DNA of 40,372 nt from Acetivibrio ethanolgignens (lineage in GTDB: Bacteria; Bacillota; Clostridia; Lachnospirales; Lachnospiraceae), in the NCBI RefSeq assembly GCF_001461035.1, contig NZ_LNAM01000151.1, positions 1 through 40,372 of the forward strand, given 5' to 3'. Shown piece by piece: positions 38,762 to 40,372 of this stretch. The notes under the pieces were generated by a model. It did not search any database. It had not been told where the DNA came from and worked only from the letters and a program-made list of their open reading frames with translations. The translations under genes were made by a program, and so were the position numbers. Each line of letters opens with the position of its first letter. The first letter of the stretch is position 1.

Positions 38762-40315
38762 ATGAAAAGAATAATTACACTCACTCTTGTCCTGCTTTTA
38801 GCAGTCGGTTCTTTGGCAGGCTGCCAAAAGCAGGCTGCACCCGCAAAGACAAATAAATTAAGTGTTGTCACCACCATTTTCCCGGAATATGACTGGGTAC
38901 GGGAGATTTTGGGTGACAAGGCTGAAAACGCTGAAATCACCATGCTATTAGATAATGGTGTTGACCTGCACAGCTACCAGCCGACAGCGGAGGACATTTT
39001 GAAAATATCCACCTGTGATCTGTTTGTCTATGTCGGTGGAGAATCTGACGGCTGGGTAAAAGACGTACTCGCCCAGGCGACCAATAAGGACATGGTCGTC
39101 ATCAATCTTCTTGAAACGCTTGGAGACAGGGCGAAAGCCGAAGAAGTCGTTGAGGGAATGGAAACAGACCATGACCATAGTCACGGACATAGCAAAGAAG
39201 TCTCTACTTTTGAAGATAATGAAGTGCAGGATAGAAGCCTTTCAGACTGGGCGGGCGAATGGCAGTCTGCTTATCCGCTGGCACTGGACGGAGCTCTTGA
39301 TAAGGCCTTTGAAGCAAAAGCTGAATCCGGTGAGATGACAGCCGACGAATATAAAGAATATTACCAAAGAGGATATAAAACCGATTACAACCACATCACG
39401 ATTGATGGCGATACCATTACATTCACGGATAACAAAGGGAATACGGCAAAATCGGATTACAGATATGTCGGCTATGTCATTCAGGACTGGTCGAGCGGCA
39501 CAAGAGCTGCTCTGTACAGGTTTGAGGCTGCAGATAAGGAATCTGGCACACCTGCATATATTGAATTTAATGATCACATGATTGAGCCTGCACAGGCGGC
39601 ACATTTCCATATCCGAATGAGCAAGGAGAGCTTCGATGCCATCTCTGACCTTGAAACATCTTGGCCGACCTTCTTCCCGGCAGATTTGAGTGCTGAACAG
39701 GTGTGTGAAGAGCTGATTGGGCATAATCACAGCGATGAGGATGAAGAACACGCACACGAAGAACACGAGCATGAAGAAGAACTGGATGAACATGTGTGGC
39801 TCTCTTTGAAAAACGCTTCTCTTTTATGCGACGCTATTGCCGATGCACTTATTCGTATAGATGGGGAGAATGCAAATGTATATGAAAATAATGTCCGGAA
39901 GTATAAAGAACGGTTAAATGCACTGGACAATGCCTATTCGGTGGAGGTTTCCGGAGGCTCTGTTAAGACACTCTTGTTTGGCGACCGGTTCCCGTTCCGC
40001 TACCTGGTGGACGATTATGGCTTGAGCTATCATGCTGCCTTTGTGGGCTGCTCCGCTGAAACGGAAGCCAGCTTTGAAACGGTATCCTTCCTTGCAAAGA
40101 AGGTGGATGAACTGAAGCTGCCCTGCGTGCTGACCATAGAGGGTGCACAACATAAGATTGCTGAAACCATCGTACAAAATACCAGGGATAAGAATCAGAA
40201 AGTCCTGACCATGGATTCCATGCAGGCTACAACCTCAAAGGATGTAAAGAGTGGCACAACCTACCTCTCTGTTATGGAAAATAACCTCTCTGTGCTGAAG
40301 GAAGCATTGGATTAA
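38762..40315 (+). CDS. znuA: Zinc-binding lipoprotein: ZnuA with inserted ZinT domain
   Basis: A 517-aa zinc ABC transporter binding protein. The lipobox LAGC (Cys21) follows the signal peptide. The ZnuA N-lobe runs to about 130, with the ligand DLH (His70). A His-rich stretch DHDHSHGH (137-144) leads into a ZinT/YodA domain (about 150-318) whose ligands H272, H281 and H283 keep the ZinT spacing (DHMIEP, HFH). A second His/Glu-rich stretch (321-344) leads to EHVWLSLKNA (His344) and the C-lobe. The usual third His (HxAFxY) is replaced by GDRFPFRYL. Streptococcal AdcA instead has ZinT at the C-terminus. C-ending codons seem commoner than in neighbours. No permease or ATPase gene is seen before the window ends. 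Confidence 0.93.
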   Translation: MKRIITLTLVLLLAVGSLAGCQKQAAPAKTNKLSVVTTIFPEYDWVREILGDKAENAEITMLLDNGVDLHSYQPTAEDILKISTCDLFVYVGGESDGWVKDVLAQATNKDMVVINLLETLGDRAKAEEVVEGMETDHDHSHGHSKEVSTFEDNEVQDRSLSDWAGEWQSAYPLALDGALDKAFEAKAESGEMTADEYKEYYQRGYKTDYNHITIDGDTITFTDNKGNTAKSDYRYVGYVIQDWSSGTRAALYRFEAADKESGTPAYIEFNDHMIEPAQAAHFHIRMSKESFDAISDLETSWPTFFPADLSAEQVCEELIGHNHSDEDEEHAHEEHEHEEELDEHVWLSLKNASLLCDAIADALIRIDGENANVYENNVRKYKERLNALDNAYSVEVSGGSVKTLLFGDRFPFRYLVDDYGLSYHAAFVGCSAETEASFETVSFLAKKVDELKLPCVLTIEGAQHKIAETIVQNTRDKNQKVLTMDSMQATTSKDVKSGTTYLSVMENNLSVLKEALD

Positions 40316-40339
40316 GTCCAGCTAATAAATGTCAATAGG

Positions 40340-40367
40340 AAAATGAAAAAAATTTGATTTCATTTTT
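40340..40367 (+). terminator. Weak terminator-like hairpin after znuA
   Basis: AAAATGAAA (40340-40348) and TTTCATTTT (40358-40366) form a 9-bp stem, nearly all A-T, ending in T at 40367. It lies 25 bases after the znuA stop codon. Its weak pairing leaves doubt; transcription may continue to transporter genes beyond the window. Confidence 0.35.
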
Positions 40368-40372
40368 GAACT

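Noticed and set aside
39242-39793. 183-codon minus-strand frame within znuA/zinT
   Set aside because: It is antisense to the clear ZinT domain and has no ribosome site; the + strand product is certain.
1-40372. Search for CRISPR arrays, prophage, transposases, toxin-antitoxin or other defence genes
   Set aside because: No regularly spaced repeats, transposase, integrase or recognisable defence proteins were found on either strand.

Overview
The window looks like a chromosomal segment of a low-to-moderate GC, spore-forming Clostridia, most likely Lachnospiraceae. Reasons: Firmicute gene orders (polA-coaE; nudix-spoIIM; scpA-scpB; ylxM/ffh/rpsP/khpA), a SpoIIM protein, strong AGGAGG-type ribosome sites, and a Na+-pumping biotin decarboxylase operon. 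This rests on reading protein motifs and gene order; no database search was run. Nearly everything is on the + strand. The exceptions are a tRNA-Leu at the left edge and a DAHP synthase near 12 kb.

Layout. 0-0.35 kb: tRNA-Leu(CAA) on the minus strand with its own promoter and terminator. 0.4-3.6 kb: polA and coaE. 3.7-6.5 kb: a large FtsA-like ATPase and a WalJ/YycJ-type metallo-beta-lactamase-fold protein. 6.5-10.3 kb: an ACT-domain protein, its DUF711 partner, the dipeptidase pepD and a NUDIX hydrolase. 10.3-10.9 kb: spoIIM, with a terminator-like hairpin directly before its ATG and a second one inside its first codons. 11-13.7 kb: a small exported protein, then convergent DAHP synthase, then a divergent Gfo/Idh/MocA oxidoreductase with a palindrome between the two promoters. 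13.8-17.2 kb: an LCP-family cell-wall ligase, a D,D-carboxypeptidase and a metallophosphoesterase. 17.2-19.2 kb: a degenerate M50 (site-2-protease-like) membrane protein with scpA and scpB. 19.2-23.9 kb: fruR-fruK, PTS enzyme I and an M20 amidohydrolase, preceded by a phased direct-repeat operator. 24-25.3 kb: a second D,D-carboxypeptidase.

25.4-32.7 kb: a biotin-dependent Na+-pump operon. It has two different carboxyltransferases (acyl-CoA type and oxaloacetate/pyruvate type), an OadG-type anchor with an added extracytoplasmic domain, one biotin carrier and the membrane beta subunit. A chemoreceptor gene follows in the same run. The set resembles a transcarboxylase attached to a sodium pump.

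32.7-37.9 kb: the ylxM-ffh-rpsP-khpA protein-targeting and ribosome cluster. It is split by a three-gene ABC-2 exporter with different codon choice, and it ends at a strong terminator after khpA rather than running on into rimM-trmD. 37.9-40.4 kb: a zinc module made of a Fur/Zur-like regulator with a perfect operator palindrome at its promoter, a small Cys-rich membrane protein, and a ZnuA lipoprotein carrying a ZinT domain inside its His-rich loop.

I do not see a defence system, prophage, CRISPR array or insertion sequence. The most unusual items are the hybrid decarboxylase operon, the double hairpin at spoIIM, the ZnuA/ZinT nested fusion, the pseudo-protease beside scpAB, and the exporter wedged into the ylxM-ffh locus with a start-stop codon pair in front of it.
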